64,000 nucleotides of DNA from Kitasatospora indigofera (GCF_014655955.1 NZ_BNBO01000019.1:57391-121390), one strand, 5' to 3'. Positions 32,325 to 41,648 are shown, counted from the stretch's first letter. The notes: generated by a model from the letters alone, not told the origin. Numbers and translations are program-made.

Positions 32325-35300
32325 GTCCGGTCTTCCGTCCTAGGGGTGTTGGGATCCGTCAGCGATCCGTCCCACGGGGACGGGCTCGGTGCGGGAACTG
32401 CGGGGTGCTGCTGGTTTCCGGTCTCCTCGCCCTGGCCGCGCGCGGCCCGGGACTGTCGCTGGAAGGCGCCGATGGCGGCTCCGGACCGGCGCGGTGCCGG
32501 CCTGCGGAAGACGTCCTCGGCGGGTGGCGGGGACTGCGCGGGCAGCCCCTGTTCGGGCGGCGGCAGCCGGAGTTCGGCGGCCAGGTGGGCCTGCCGGACC
32601 CGGCGCGGCAGCGGCTTCTCGTCGGCGGTCAGCGCCTCGCCGGACCGGCCGCCGTGGCCGTAGGCGTCGGGCGGCGAGGACCAGGAGGGCCGGGCGGCCT
32701 GGCGGTCGTGCCCGGTGGGGGCGTGCTCGGCGTACGGGTGGCTGGTGCCGCGGCGGGCGTCGCCGCCGCCGTACCCGGCGGGCTCCGGGAGGCCGAAGGC
32801 GGGCGCCGGGTCCGGCTCGCCGAAGGCGTCCGGGGTGTACCCGGCGACCGGGAACCCGTCGTCGGGGAAGCCCGGGACGGGCAGCCGGGGCGTCACCGGC
32901 CGGTCCGCCCGGAACCGGTCGCCCGCGAAGCCGTCGCCCGCGAAGCCGCTGCCCGTGAAGCCGTCCGCGGGCAGGGCCTCCGCCCCGAAGCCGGGGGCGG
33001 GGTGGACCTCCGTCCCGTAGGCCTCGGTCCCCGTCCCGTAGCCGTCCGTCCCGTAGCCGTCCGAGCCGTGACCGGCGGCCGGGAGGCCGCGGCGCGGGTG
33101 GTCGGCGCCGGAGTACTGCGCCCCGGCGAACTCGGCCTCGGCGTAGGTCGGTTCGGCGAAGCCGGGCTCGCGGTGGTCGGCCCCGGGCAGTTCCGGCAGC
33201 GGCAGGACGGTCGCCGTCGGCTCGGGCAGCGCGGCCGGGACGCCGGCCAGCGCCCGGCCCCGGCTGCGGGAGGGCAGCGGGATGGGCTCGACGGGCACGG
33301 CGTTCTCGTGCTCCGGGTTGCCGTCCGAGACCAGCTCGGCCGGGACGAGCACGACCACCCGGGTGCCGCCGAAGGCGGACGGCCGGAACTCCACCCGCAG
33401 GCCGGTGTTGGCCGCGAGCCGGGCCACCACGTAGAAGCCGAGGCGGATGTCGTCGGCCTTGGCCAGGACGTCCATCCGGGGCGGCCGGCTCATCAGCTCG
33501 TTGGCCGCGGCGAGCTGGTCCGGGTCCATGCCCAGGCCGCGGTCCTCGATCTCGATCGCCAGGCCGCGTCCGACGACGGCGGCCCGCACCTCGACCGGCG
33601 TGGGCGGCCGGGAGAAGGTGGCGGCGTTCTCCATCAGCTCGGCGAGCACGTGCGCGACCGGGCCGACCGCGCGCTCGGACAGCCACGGGCTGCCTTCGAC
33701 GTCCAGCATGATCCGGCGGTAGTCCTGCACCTCGCCCTGGGCGGAGCGGAGCACGTCGAGCAGCGGGACGGGCTTGCGCCAGCGGCGCTGGGGCTGGCCG
33801 CCGGCGAGGATCACCAGGTTCTCCTCGTAGCGGCGCAGCCGGGCGGTCAGGTGGTCGAGGTCGAAGAGGCCCTCCAGGACCTCCGGGTCCTCGTGCCGGC
33901 GCTCCAGCTCGTCCAGCTTCTTGAGCTGGAGGCCGATCAGCAGCTGGGTGCGGCGGGCGATCCGCTGGAGCAGCCGCTCGAAGCCCCGGTACTGGTCGGC
34001 CTGCCGGACGGCGGTCTCCAGGGCGCTGGTGCGTGCCAGGTTGAGTGCGTGGCCGAGCTGGCCGAGCTCGTCGCTCCCGGCCGCGCCGCCCTGCTCGCCG
34101 ACGGCCCGGCTCTCGGCCTCGACGTCGACCTGCTCGCCGCGGCCGAGGCGTTCCACCACCTCGGGCAGGGTGCGCTCCAACTCCTCCGCCTGGCCCTGCA
34201 GATGGATGATCCGGCGGCGCAGCGAGCGGGTCAGCCGCCAGGTGGTGATGATCACCGCGACGACCGCGAGCAGGCCGACCAGGGTGGTCAGCGCGACCTT
34301 GACGAGCAGCGCGATGATGCTCGACTTGCCCACCTCCACCACGCCGGCGGTGCGGGTCTCCATCAGCTTCACCAGCTGCGGGTTGACCTGGTCGACGGCC
34401 TGGCGCCACTGCTCCTGGAGCGGCGGGAGCTTGACCCCGCCGCTCGCGTCGGTGGCGGCCGGGCGCATCAGCGCCTGCTCGACGGTGGCCTTGGCCTGCC
34501 AGGCGGCGCTGTTGGTCAGCGCCTGCCAGGCCGGCGCCTCGGCGGCCGGCAGGTAGGGGGTGATCTTCGTGGTGAGCAGGAAGGACTGGTTGCCGATGGA
34601 CTGCTGGACCAGCTGGAGCTCCAGGGTGCTCAGCTTCCCGCTCTGCCAGCCGCGGGCCAGCACCGCGTCCTCGCGGGCGAGCATCTCCTTGGCCCAGAAG
34701 GCGTCGACCAGGGCCCGGGAGATGTACGTCATCTCACCGTTGTCCACGTGGCTGAGCGCGGTGAACAGCGAGAGGTCCACCGAGATGAGGTCGGTGTAGT
34801 AGCTGAACACGGCCTGCTGGTCGGCCGCGCCGCGGTCGATCATGGCGCGCTGCGCCGAGAGCTGCGTCATCGCCTGGCGGGCCTGGAACACCGCCGACCG
34901 GACCTCGGGCGGGGCGTCCGCGGCGACGTCCTCGGAGAGCGCCTGGAAGGTCCGGACGGCCTCGTCGGTCAGCTGGCGCTGGCGGCGCAGGGCCTCGGTG
35001 GACGCGCCCGGGTCGACCAGCGCCTCGGCGCTCAGCCGGCGCTCCTCCTGGAGGTTGTAGTAGACGATGTTGGACGGCTGCCCGGCCTTCTGGGCCAGCA
35101 GGCCCTGTCCGGCCTGCCGTTGGAAGTCGAAGACGGTCTGGCCGCTGGTCACCGCCCACAGCGCGGCGAGCGCGAGGCCCGGTACCACCGCCAGGACGAG
35201 GAGCGCCGTTCGCAGGGACAGCCTCGGGGGCTTCGTTCCGGCTCTGCCGCCTCTGGGGCTCGGCGGCCCGGCGGCCGCCCCCTGACCAGGTGAAGCGGTC

Positions 35301-35401
35301 CGCCGATTGGCACGCGCGCGCAGAGCATTCTCCTCTGGGATGGCGGTGTCCGTCGGGACGACCGTCTGGAGTATGGCTTTTGACGAAGCGATACTAGTCA
35401 T
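32321..35401 (-). CDS. cvnA: conservon sensor kinase-like membrane protein CvnA
   Basis: 1026 residues. A basic N-terminal tail, TM1 (about 64-85), an extracytoplasmic nitrate/nitrite-sensing (NIT)-type helical domain, TM2 (~362-388), a HAMP-like linker, a helical region and an HATPase domain (LAELMENAATFSRPP N-box; EIEDRGLGMD G1; RLGFYVVARLA G2). A long low-complexity tail rich in Gly/Tyr/Asp/Pro follows (GYGTDGYGTGTEAYG). CvnA-type proteins have weak or no obvious phosphoacceptor His and signal through CvnB-D. The ATG at 35401 lacks a good ribosome-binding site; an AGAGGAGA further in precedes an in-frame CTG at Leu27, so the true start is uncertain. Confidence 0.92.
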   Translation of the reverse strand: MTSIASSKAILQTVVPTDTAIPEENALRARANRRTASPGQGAAAGPPSPRGGRAGTKPPRLSLRTALLVLAVVPGLALAALWAVTSGQTVFDFQRQAGQGLLAQKAGQPSNIVYYNLQEERRLSAEALVDPGASTEALRRQRQLTDEAVRTFQALSEDVAADAPPEVRSAVFQARQAMTQLSAQRAMIDRGAADQQAVFSYYTDLISVDLSLFTALSHVDNGEMTYISRALVDAFWAKEMLAREDAVLARGWQSGKLSTLELQLVQQSIGNQSFLLTTKITPYLPAAEAPAWQALTNSAAWQAKATVEQALMRPAATDASGGVKLPPLQEQWRQAVDQVNPQLVKLMETRTAGVVEVGKSSIIALLVKVALTTLVGLLAVVAVIITTWRLTRSLRRRIIHLQGQAEELERTLPEVVERLGRGEQVDVEAESRAVGEQGGAAGSDELGQLGHALNLARTSALETAVRQADQYRGFERLLQRIARRTQLLIGLQLKKLDELERRHEDPEVLEGLFDLDHLTARLRRYEENLVILAGGQPQRRWRKPVPLLDVLRSAQGEVQDYRRIMLDVEGSPWLSERAVGPVAHVLAELMENAATFSRPPTPVEVRAAVVGRGLAIEIEDRGLGMDPDQLAAANELMSRPPRMDVLAKADDIRLGFYVVARLAANTGLRVEFRPSAFGGTRVVVLVPAELVSDGNPEHENAVPVEPIPLPSRSRGRALAGVPAALPEPTATVLPLPELPGADHREPGFAEPTYAEAEFAGAQYSGADHPRRGLPAAGHGSDGYGTDGYGTGTEAYGTEVHPAPGFGAEALPADGFTGSGFAGDGFAGDRFRADRPVTPRLPVPGFPDDGFPVAGYTPDAFGEPDPAPAFGLPEPAGYGGGDARRGTSHPYAEHAPTGHDRQAARPSWSSPPDAYGHGGRSGEALTADEKPLPRRVRQAHLAAELRLPPPEQGLPAQSPPPAEDVFRRPAPRRSGAAIGAFQRQSRAARGQGEETGNQQHPAVPAPSPSPWDGSLTDPNTPRTEDRT

Positions 35402-35814
35402 ACTGTGTTACGGGAGTGAAAGTGCGCCCGTCCTATGGACGTCGGGCGGGCATAGCCCGAGGTGACCTCCACGGTTCGTGCACGCCGTCCGGGCCGGTCG
35501 ACCGCACCGGCCCGGACCGATGTACATGACGGGCGGCACCGGCACCCGCGGGCCGCGGCGCGGCGCCCGCGGGGCGGAGGCCCGTCCGGACGTCAGAGCC
35601 GTTCCCCGGCGATGGTGCCGGCGCGACCGCCGACGGGCGGGCCACGGCTGTGGAACGCGGCGGGACCGGCCGGATCCGGTCCGCCCGGGACGCCCGGATC
35701 GACCCCCGCCCGCAGTAGGGTTGGCGTACCGAGGACGTTGCGGACGCCGGCATCCGGACCGGCGTCGCCCCCGGACAGTCACCCGGTTCGTCGAGAGCCG
35801 GAGACGGGCACGCC
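35402..35814. other. divergent intergenic region with a perfect 12-bp stem-loop
   Basis: The gap between divergent cvnA and the DUF5994 gene holds GTCCGGGCCGGT (35487-35498) paired perfectly with 35506-35517. A terminator-like hairpin between divergent genes is unexpected; it may insulate the two promoters or be a leftover. No coding frame here looks genuine. Confidence 0.5.
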
Positions 35815-36414
35815 ATGGCCACCGACCGCACCTTCCCGTACCCGATCTTCCAGGCGCCCGGTCTGCTCGGCCCGGTGGACCGCCGCGGCGCGCGGTTCAC
35901 CCTCGACCCCTCGCACTCCCACAGCGGCATGTTCGACGGCGCCTGGTGGCCGCGCTCGCGCGACCTGGCGGGCGAACTCCCCGCCCTGATCACGGCGCTG
36001 CGCCGCCGGGTCGGCCCGGTCCTGCACGTCGGCGTCGAGCGGACGGTCTGGAACACCGTGCCGGACCGGATCACCGTCGACGGGCGGGTGGTACGGATCA
36101 ACTGCTTCTCCTCCAGCGTCCACACCATCGGCGTGGGCGGCGGCCACCAGGACCACTACCTGCTGCTGGTCGTCCCGCCGCGGACCCGGCCGACGGTGGC
36201 CCGCACCGCGATGGCCGCGGCGGCCGCCCCCGGCAACAGCACCCTGGCGGCCCGGATCCTCACCGCCGCCTCCCTGGCCCGCCCCGCCGCTGCCGCCCGC
36301 ACCACCAGGCGCAACGCCACGGCGAGCTGGCCGCCCCCGTGGCCGCCGCCGTGGCCGGTCCCGCTGCCGCCCGGGCCGCAGCCGCTGCCGCCGCTGCCGC
36401 AACCGGGCGGCTGA
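35815..36414 (+). CDS. DUF5994-family protein
   Basis: 199 residues, ATG at 35815. Residues ~25-130 fit DUF5994: ARFTLDPSHSHSGMFDGAWWPRSRDLAGELPALITALRRR, then TVWNTVPDRITVDGRVVRINCFSS and a hydrophobic LLLVVPPRT strand. The last ~25 residues are Pro/Trp-rich (WPPPWPPPWPVP). Function unknown; such genes are frequent, usually in several copies, in streptomycetes. It is divergent from cvnA. Confidence 0.82.
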   Translation: MATDRTFPYPIFQAPGLLGPVDRRGARFTLDPSHSHSGMFDGAWWPRSRDLAGELPALITALRRRVGPVLHVGVERTVWNTVPDRITVDGRVVRINCFSSSVHTIGVGGGHQDHYLLLVVPPRTRPTVARTAMAAAAAPGNSTLAARILTAASLARPAAAARTTRRNATASWPPPWPPPWPVPLPPGPQPLPPLPQPGG

Positions 36415-36449
36415 CCGGCGGGCGGGGCCGAGCGGCCGGGAGCGTACGG

Positions 36450-37613
36450 TCAGCGCCCCGGCGCGGCCCCGTCGGGGCCGAGGCGCTCGACGGCGACCAG
36501 CGCGGCGTCGTCGCCCAGGTGCCCGCCGGCGTGCGCGAGCAGGTCGCGGCGCAGCTGCGTCAGCAGTGCGGCCGGATGCTCGTGGGCCCACCGGCCGATC
36601 CGCCGGTCGAGGGGGTAGAAGCTCCGCCCGGAGTCGCGGGCCTCGATCACGCCGTCGGTGTACATCAGCAGCCGGTCGCCGGGACGGAACGGGAAGACCT
36701 CCACCCGGTAGCCGTCCGGGGTCAGGTCGCCGAGGCCGAGCGGCGGGGCGGGCCGGCGGGCGGTGAGCGTGGTGACCGTGCCCCGGTGCAGCAGCAGCGG
36801 GGGCGGGTGGCCGCAGTCGACCATCCGGACCTCGGCGCCGTCGTCCGGGATGTCGAGGATCACCGCGGTGATGAAGGACTCGCCCGGGTCCTCGCCCCCG
36901 GCGGGCTGGGTGTGGTCCCAGCGGACGCTGCCGTCCAGGTGGGCCGCCAGCTCGGGCAGGGTGGGGTGCAGGTGCGCCGCCGCCCGGAAGGCGCCGAGCA
37001 GCAGCGCGGCGTCGCCGAGCGAGGCCAGGCCCTTGCCGCGGACGTCGCCGACCAGCAGCCGGGTGCCGGTGGGGGTGCGGGCGACGGCGTAGAGGTCGCC
37101 GCCGATCAGAGCCTCGGCCTCGGCGGCGAGGTAGACCGAGGCCAGCCGCAGCGGTCCGATCCGGTCGGGCAGCGGGCGCAGCAGGACCCGCTGGGCGGCC
37201 TCGGAGACCGAGCGGACCTGGTGCAGCTCCCGCTCGTGCCGGGCGCGCAGCGCGCGCAGCAGCACGATGAAGGCCGACACCCCGACCAGGGCGGCGACCT
37301 GCGCCAGGTGGTTGGCCGTGGTCAGCCCGTCCCGGAGCAGGCCGATCAGGACCTGCGCGCCGACCGCCAGCAGCGCGGCCACGGTGGTGGCGAGCACCCC
37401 GCCGAAGGAGGCCGCGAGGGCGGGCGCGACGATCAGCAGCGGCCCCAGGTGGATCTCCGGCGGCGCGAGGATGTCGACGACGGTGATGGCCACGATCAGC
37501 GCGAGCGGGATCACCTGCAGTGCGCGGCCGGGCCGCCACCACCCCTGGGGTCCGGGAGAGCTCCGCAGCGGGTACACGTCTCCTCTGTACACCGGGCCCG
37601 TGCGGGGCGCCAT
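36450..37613 (-). CDS. membrane-anchored SpoIIE-type PP2C phosphatase
   Basis: 387 residues. Three or four N-terminal membrane segments (about residues 33-115) and a short coiled linker (RARHERELHQVRSVSEAAQRVLL) precede a PP2C/SpoIIE domain (~150-380): LIGGDLYAV, VGDVRGKGLASL, DCGHPPPLLL, LMYTDGVIEARD and GDDAALVAVE. All metal-binding Asp positions appear intact. It should dephosphorylate an anti-anti-sigma factor (STAS protein); no partner gene is adjacent. The start at 37613 lacks a clear ribosome-binding site; a GTG at 37577 follows AGAGGAG closely and is an alternative. Confidence 0.9.
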   Translation of the reverse strand: MAPRTGPVYRGDVYPLRSSPGPQGWWRPGRALQVIPLALIVAITVVDILAPPEIHLGPLLIVAPALAASFGGVLATTVAALLAVGAQVLIGLLRDGLTTANHLAQVAALVGVSAFIVLLRALRARHERELHQVRSVSEAAQRVLLRPLPDRIGPLRLASVYLAAEAEALIGGDLYAVARTPTGTRLLVGDVRGKGLASLGDAALLLGAFRAAAHLHPTLPELAAHLDGSVRWDHTQPAGGEDPGESFITAVILDIPDDGAEVRMVDCGHPPPLLLHRGTVTTLTARRPAPPLGLGDLTPDGYRVEVFPFRPGDRLLMYTDGVIEARDSGRSFYPLDRRIGRWAHEHPAALLTQLRRDLLAHAGGHLGDDAALVAVERLGPDGAAPGR

Positions 37614-37659
37614 GCGGCTCGCGGGGCCCGCGTGCGCGGCGGGCCGGGCGGGCGGCGGG

Positions 37660-38082
37660 TCAGTCGGCCGCGCCGTAGCGGGCCAGGTAGTCGGCGAACC
37701 GCGCGACGTCCTCGTCGTCCCAGTCGGTGAACCGCTCGGTGAAGGAGAGCCGCCGCTGCTCGGCGGCCTCCCGCAGCAGGGTCAGCCCGGCCTCGGTGGG
37801 CCGCAGGATCTGGCCGCGCTGGTCGTCCGGGTCGGTCTCCCGGACGAGCAGCCCGAGTTTCTCCAGCGCGCCGACCTGCCGGCTCACCGTCGACTTGTCG
37901 AGCATGAAGTACGAGGCGACGTCGGCGGCCCGGCAGCCGCCGCGCTCGTTCATCAGGTCCAGGATGCTGTACGTGACGAGCGAGAGGTCGGGGTGGAGCT
38001 GCGAGGCCTTGTGCCGGGCCCGCCGGGCGAAGGCGGTCAGCTCCCGCTGGATGGTGTCGATCGACGACTCGCGGCCGCTCAC
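37660..38082 (-). CDS. MarR-family transcriptional regulator
   Basis: 140 residues from a GTG at 38082 with GGAGG 5 nt upstream; the longer frame back to 38148 runs through the operator-like palindrome and is rejected. The winged helix reads YSILDLMNERGGCRAADVASYFMLDKSTVSRQVGALEKLGLLVRETDPDDQRGQILRPTEAG, a canonical MarR core with the DxR wing. Probably autoregulated via 38132-38149. Confidence 0.9.
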   Translation of the reverse strand: MSGRESSIDTIQRELTAFARRARHKASQLHPDLSLVTYSILDLMNERGGCRAADVASYFMLDKSTVSRQVGALEKLGLLVRETDPDDQRGQILRPTEAGLTLLREAAEQRRLSFTERFTDWDDEDVARFADYLARYGAAD

Positions 38083-38131
38083 GGGCACCTCCTCGGCTTC
38101 GGGCGGACCGGCTGCGCCGTGCCGCTGACAT

Positions 38132-38149
38132 GTTGTTGCACAGTACAAC
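38132..38149. promoter_or_regulatory. MarR-type operator palindrome
   Basis: GTTGTTGCACAGTACAAC has GTTGT/ACAAC arms around an 8-base centre and lies 50 bp upstream of the MarR start. TTGT...ACAA symmetry is typical of MarR binding sites. Confidence 0.65.
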
Positions 38150-38170
38150 GTCGGGCGGGATCGGGCCTGT

Positions 38171-39355
38171 TCAGGGGGCCGGCCGCCAGGCGCGGGCGGC
38201 GGCGATCCGGCGCACCGCGCTGGGGTGGGTGGCGAACAGCAGCTCCAGCACCCGCGGCGGGTCGACGTCCGACACGTTGGCCACCGCCAGCCTGCGCTGC
38301 ATGGCGATGAACCGCTCGCGGTCGCCGGTCAGCTCCAGCGCGTGCCGGTCCGCGCGCGCCTCCACCCGCCGGCTGACCGCGCACTGCGCCGGGCCGGCCA
38401 GCGCGCCGATGAGCGCCGCGCAGGCGGCCATCAGCGGCAGCACCCGCGGATCGGCGGCGGACCCGGCGCCGGCCGCCGAGAGCAGCGGCTGCCGGCCGGT
38501 GAGCAGCCCCAGCGCACAGACCGCGAGGGCCGCCCCGAGGGCGCCGAGCAAGGTCCCGGTCAGCACGTCCCGGGCCTTGACGTGGCCCAGCTCGTGCGCC
38601 ACCACCAGCTCCACCTCGCCCGGGTCGGCGGTGTCCAGCAGGGTGTCGTAGGCGACGATCCGGCGGGTGGCGCCGAGACCGGAGACGTACGCGTTGAGCG
38701 CGGTCGTCCGGCGGGAGGCGTCGGCCACCAGCACGTCCCGCACCCGGACGCCGTCGCGGGCCGCCAGCGCCAGCAGGGCCTCGCGCTGCGGCCCGGGCGG
38801 CATCGGAGCGAAGCGGTTGAACACCGGCTCGACCACCAGCGGGAAGAGGAAGGACAGCGCCGCGGTCAGCAGCGCGGCGCCGGCCGCGGCCGGGATCCAC
38901 CAGCCGTCGGGGGAACGCTCGGTCAGGGCGAACAGGACGAACACCACGGGCAGCGCCAGCAGCAGCGACAACGCCAGGCCGCGCAGCGCGTCCGCGGCCC
39001 AGCCGCCCCAGCCCTGGGTGACCAGCCCGTACCGGCGGCGCACCGCGGTGACCCGGGCGCCGAAGGGCAGTGCGACGGCCTGGCCGAGCAGCAGGAGCGC
39101 GGACGTGCCGGCCAGCACGGTGGCCGTCCGCCCGCCGCCGAACAGCCCGCCGGCCGCCGTCACCAGGCCGGCCCCGGCCGGGGTGAGGCCCAGCCCCAGC
39201 GACAGGGCCAGGCCGGCCAGCCGTCCGCCGATCGCCCAGGGGGACTGCGCGCGGCGCAGCGCGCGGCCACGGGCCCGCTCGGCGGGGGTGAAGTCGTCCG
39301 CCCCCGGTGCGGGGCCGGTGTCCGGTGCGGGGCCGGTGTCCGTGTCCGTGCGCAT
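38171..39355 (-). CDS. M48-family membrane metalloprotease (Ste24/HtpX-like)
   Basis: 394 residues, ATG at 39355 after GGGGAG. Membrane segments near 42-70, 80-98, 122-145 and 152-175, then the zinc motif HELGH (254-258) in VELVVAHELGHVKARD and the third ligand region RRVEARADRHALELTG. The layout resembles Ste24-type CAAX prenyl protease 1 homologues, which in bacteria act in membrane protein quality control. An 18-bp direct repeat in the first codons encodes repeated TGPAPDTGPAPG. It lies upstream of the MarR gene on the same strand. Confidence 0.9.
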   Translation of the reverse strand: MRTDTDTGPAPDTGPAPGADDFTPAERARGRALRRAQSPWAIGGRLAGLALSLGLGLTPAGAGLVTAAGGLFGGGRTATVLAGTSALLLLGQAVALPFGARVTAVRRRYGLVTQGWGGWAADALRGLALSLLLALPVVFVLFALTERSPDGWWIPAAAGAALLTAALSFLFPLVVEPVFNRFAPMPPGPQREALLALAARDGVRVRDVLVADASRRTTALNAYVSGLGATRRIVAYDTLLDTADPGEVELVVAHELGHVKARDVLTGTLLGALGAALAVCALGLLTGRQPLLSAAGAGSAADPRVLPLMAACAALIGALAGPAQCAVSRRVEARADRHALELTGDRERFIAMQRRLAVANVSDVDPPRVLELLFATHPSAVRRIAAARAWRPAP

Positions 39356-39598
39356 TCCACTCCCCGGGCTCGTGGGCCGGCAGCTGCCTGGTCCAGGATC
39401 GCGCACCGGCGGGGGCGCGCGCACCGCCGCGTCCCGTCCGGGCCGCCCGGCGCCGGGGCGGGGGGCGCGGCCTCCGGGCGCCGCGTGGGCCGTGCGGGCA
39501 CCCGGCGGCGCACCGGTCGATGTGGACGCGGGGTGAAGGGTACGAGGCCGGGTGGCGTAGTCTGTCCGCGCTCTTGCCGACCCCCGGGGGGAACCTCC

Positions 39599-40714
39599 AT
39601 GCGCCGCGTCGCGCCCGTGCTCGCACTGTTGCTCACCCTCGCCCCGGTGGCCGCCTGCGGACCGGACGACCCGCCCCGCGACCGCGCCGCGGCCGCCCCG
39701 CCCGTCCCCACGGACGCCCCGGCGACCACGGCCTCGCCGACCGGCGCGCCCCGGCCGGAGGGCGTGATCACGGTGGCCTTCGCCGGGGACGTCCACTTCG
39801 AGGGCCGGACCGAGAGCCGGCTGGCCGTGGCCGCGCCCGAGCACGCGCTGGGCCAGATCTCGCAGACGCTGACCGACGCGGACCTCGCGGTGCTCAACCT
39901 GGAGACCGCGATCACCGGGCGGGGCACGCCCGAGTCCAAGCTCTACACCTTCCGGACCTCGCCGAAGGCCCTGGACGCGCTGAAGGACTCCGGCGTCGAC
40001 GTCGTCTCGCTGGCCAACAACCACGCGGTGGACTACGGCGCCGACGGCCTGACCGACACGCTGGCCGCCAAGGACGCCTCGCCGATCCCGGTGGTCGGCC
40101 TCGGCCGCAACGCCAAGGAGGCCTACGCCCCGTACCTGACGACCGTCCGCGGGGTGAAGGTCGCGGTGCTGGCCGCCAGCCAGGTCGAGGACCTCACCAA
40201 CCAGAAGTGGCGGGCCGGCGCGGCCAAGCCCGGCATAGCCTCGGCGCTGGACGTCCCGGCGCTGCTGAAGGCCGTCGAGCAGGCGAAGAAGCAGGCCCCC
40301 GTGGTGATCGTCTACCTGCACTGGGGGGACGAGGGCAAGGCCTGCCCCACCACCGCGCAGACCGGGATCGCCAAGAAGCTCGCCACCGCCGGGGCCACCG
40401 CCGTGGTCGGCACCCACGCCCACACCATGCTGGGATCGGGCATGCTCGGCAACACCTACGTCGGCTACGGCTTCGGCAACTTCCTCTGGTACGGCACCTC
40501 CGACTACCCGTTCTCCGACGAGACCGGGGTCACCACGCTGACCCTGACCGCGGCCGGCAAGGTCACCGGCGAGAGCTTCACCCCCGCGCTGGTGGACGAC
40601 GCCGGGGTGCCGCAGCCGCAGAGCGGCGTGGCGGCGGCCGCCGCCCTCAAGCGCCGCGACGGCCTGCGCGGGTGCACCGGCCTGGCCGCCGCCCCGGCCG
40701 CCGCGACCCCGTAG
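39599..40714 (+). CDS. CapA-family (PgsA-like) lipoprotein
   Basis: 371 residues, ATG 39599. The signal ends in a lipobox-like VAAC (about residue 20), followed by a Pro/Ala linker. The CapA metallophosphatase-like domain follows: ITVAFAGDVHFEGR, LAVLNLETAI, VVSLANNHAVDYG, VIVYLHWGDE, VVGTHAHTMLG and GYGFGNFLWY, with the Asp/Asn/His positions of the calcineurin-like fold retained. CapA/PgsA proteins take part in poly-gamma-glutamate capsule export in Bacillus; no capB/capC gene is nearby, so the function here is open. Confidence 0.92.
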   Translation: MRRVAPVLALLLTLAPVAACGPDDPPRDRAAAAPPVPTDAPATTASPTGAPRPEGVITVAFAGDVHFEGRTESRLAVAAPEHALGQISQTLTDADLAVLNLETAITGRGTPESKLYTFRTSPKALDALKDSGVDVVSLANNHAVDYGADGLTDTLAAKDASPIPVVGLGRNAKEAYAPYLTTVRGVKVAVLAASQVEDLTNQKWRAGAAKPGIASALDVPALLKAVEQAKKQAPVVIVYLHWGDEGKACPTTAQTGIAKKLATAGATAVVGTHAHTMLGSGMLGNTYVGYGFGNFLWYGTSDYPFSDETGVTTLTLTAAGKVTGESFTPALVDDAGVPQPQSGVAAAAALKRRDGLRGCTGLAAAPAAATP

Positions 40715-40745
40715 GGCCCGGCCCGGCCGCTGCCCGCTGCTCCGC

Positions 40746-40850
40746 TCAGTGCTCCGCGCCGCCCCGGCGGGCGGCCTCGCCGGCCTTCCGGCAGCCCTCG
40801 GCCTGGACGTCCGCGTGCTCGAAGCCCCGCTCCCCGAGCAGGTGCCGGAC
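40746..40850 (-). pseudogene. possible remnant of a small coding gene
   Basis: A minus-strand frame ending in TGA at 40746-40748 encodes AVRHLLGERGFEHADVQAE followed by GCRKAGEAARRGGAEH, which looks protein-like (amphipathic helices, realistic composition). There is no ATG/GTG/TTG start before it runs back into the 3' end of the TetR gene. It may be a decayed small gene or the tail of an old insertion; it could also be chance. Confidence 0.3.
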
Positions 40851-40940
40851 GGCCGCCGCCGGGCGGGGCGGGGCGGGGCGGGACTGGACCGGGGGGCTGG
40901 ACGGGGCCGGGCCGGTCAGGGGCCGGTGACGGCCAGGGGC

Positions 40941-41648
40941 TCAGGCCGTGCGGGCGCGCAGGGCCTGGTCGAGCTGCCGGTCCAGCTCGGCGGGGTCGGC
41001 CGGGCCGCGGGCCAGCAGGGCGCGGTAGTAGAGCGGCGCGAGCAGGCCGTCCAGCAGGGCGGCGGCCTCCTCGTCGGCCACGGCGGCCCGCGGGTCCAGC
41101 TGCGCCAGGCAGGCGCGGACCCGCTCGGTGTCCCGGGCCCGCAGCTCGCGCAGGAAGCCGTCGTGCAGCAGCTCCGCCGTCCGGGCGTCGAGCTGGGCGT
41201 GGCCGACGAGGGCCTGCAGCACCCGGCCGGCCGGCGCCTGGGCCAGGAAGGCCGCGAACCGGTGCAGGTAGCCGCGCAGCTCGGTGACGGTGTACCCGGC
41301 GTCCCCGGCCGGCTCCGGCCAGGCCAGCGCCTCCCCGGCGTCCAGCACCAGGTTGTCGTACAGGATGTCGACCTTGGACTTCCACCAGCGGTAGATGGTC
41401 TGCTTGGCGACACCGGCCCGGGCGGCGATGCCCTCGATGGTCAGGCCCTCGAAGCCGCGCTCCACCAGCAGGTCGTCGGTGGCGTTCAGGACGGCCAGCC
41501 GGGCGGCCTCGTTGCGGCGCGGCCCGCTGCTGGGCTGTTCGGCGGCGGCGGGGCCGGCCGGCCTGGTGGCGGCGATGGCGCTGGAGTCCTTCCGGGCGGC
41601 TGCGGGCCGGCCGTCACGCCGGTGGCGGGGGCCGTGATCGGCGCCCAT
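40941..41648 (-). CDS. TetR-family regulator paired with MFS transporter
   Basis: 235 residues from ATG 41648 (AGAGG adjacent to the start; spacing is poor). The helix-turn-helix reads VLNATDDLLVERGFEGLTIEGIAARAGVAKQTIYRWWKSKVDILYD (residues ~53-97), with the TIYRWW variant typical of one TetR subgroup. The C-terminal domain (~105-225) is helical. It follows the MFS gene by 62 bp on the same strand, so the pair forms one operon. It probably binds the GGACGCAAC palindromes at 42969-43021 and represses both genes until the efflux substrate binds. Confidence 0.9.
   Translation of the reverse strand: MGADHGPRHRRDGRPAAARKDSSAIAATRPAGPAAAEQPSSGPRRNEAARLAVLNATDDLLVERGFEGLTIEGIAARAGVAKQTIYRWWKSKVDILYDNLVLDAGEALAWPEPAGDAGYTVTELRGYLHRFAAFLAQAPAGRVLQALVGHAQLDARTAELLHDGFLRELRARDTERVRACLAQLDPRAAVADEEAAALLDGLLAPLYYRALLARGPADPAELDRQLDQALRARTA

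Noticed and set aside
38083..38148. Longer N-terminus of the MarR protein from 38148
   Set aside because: It would place the start codon within the palindromic operator. GTG 38082 has a proper GGAGG.
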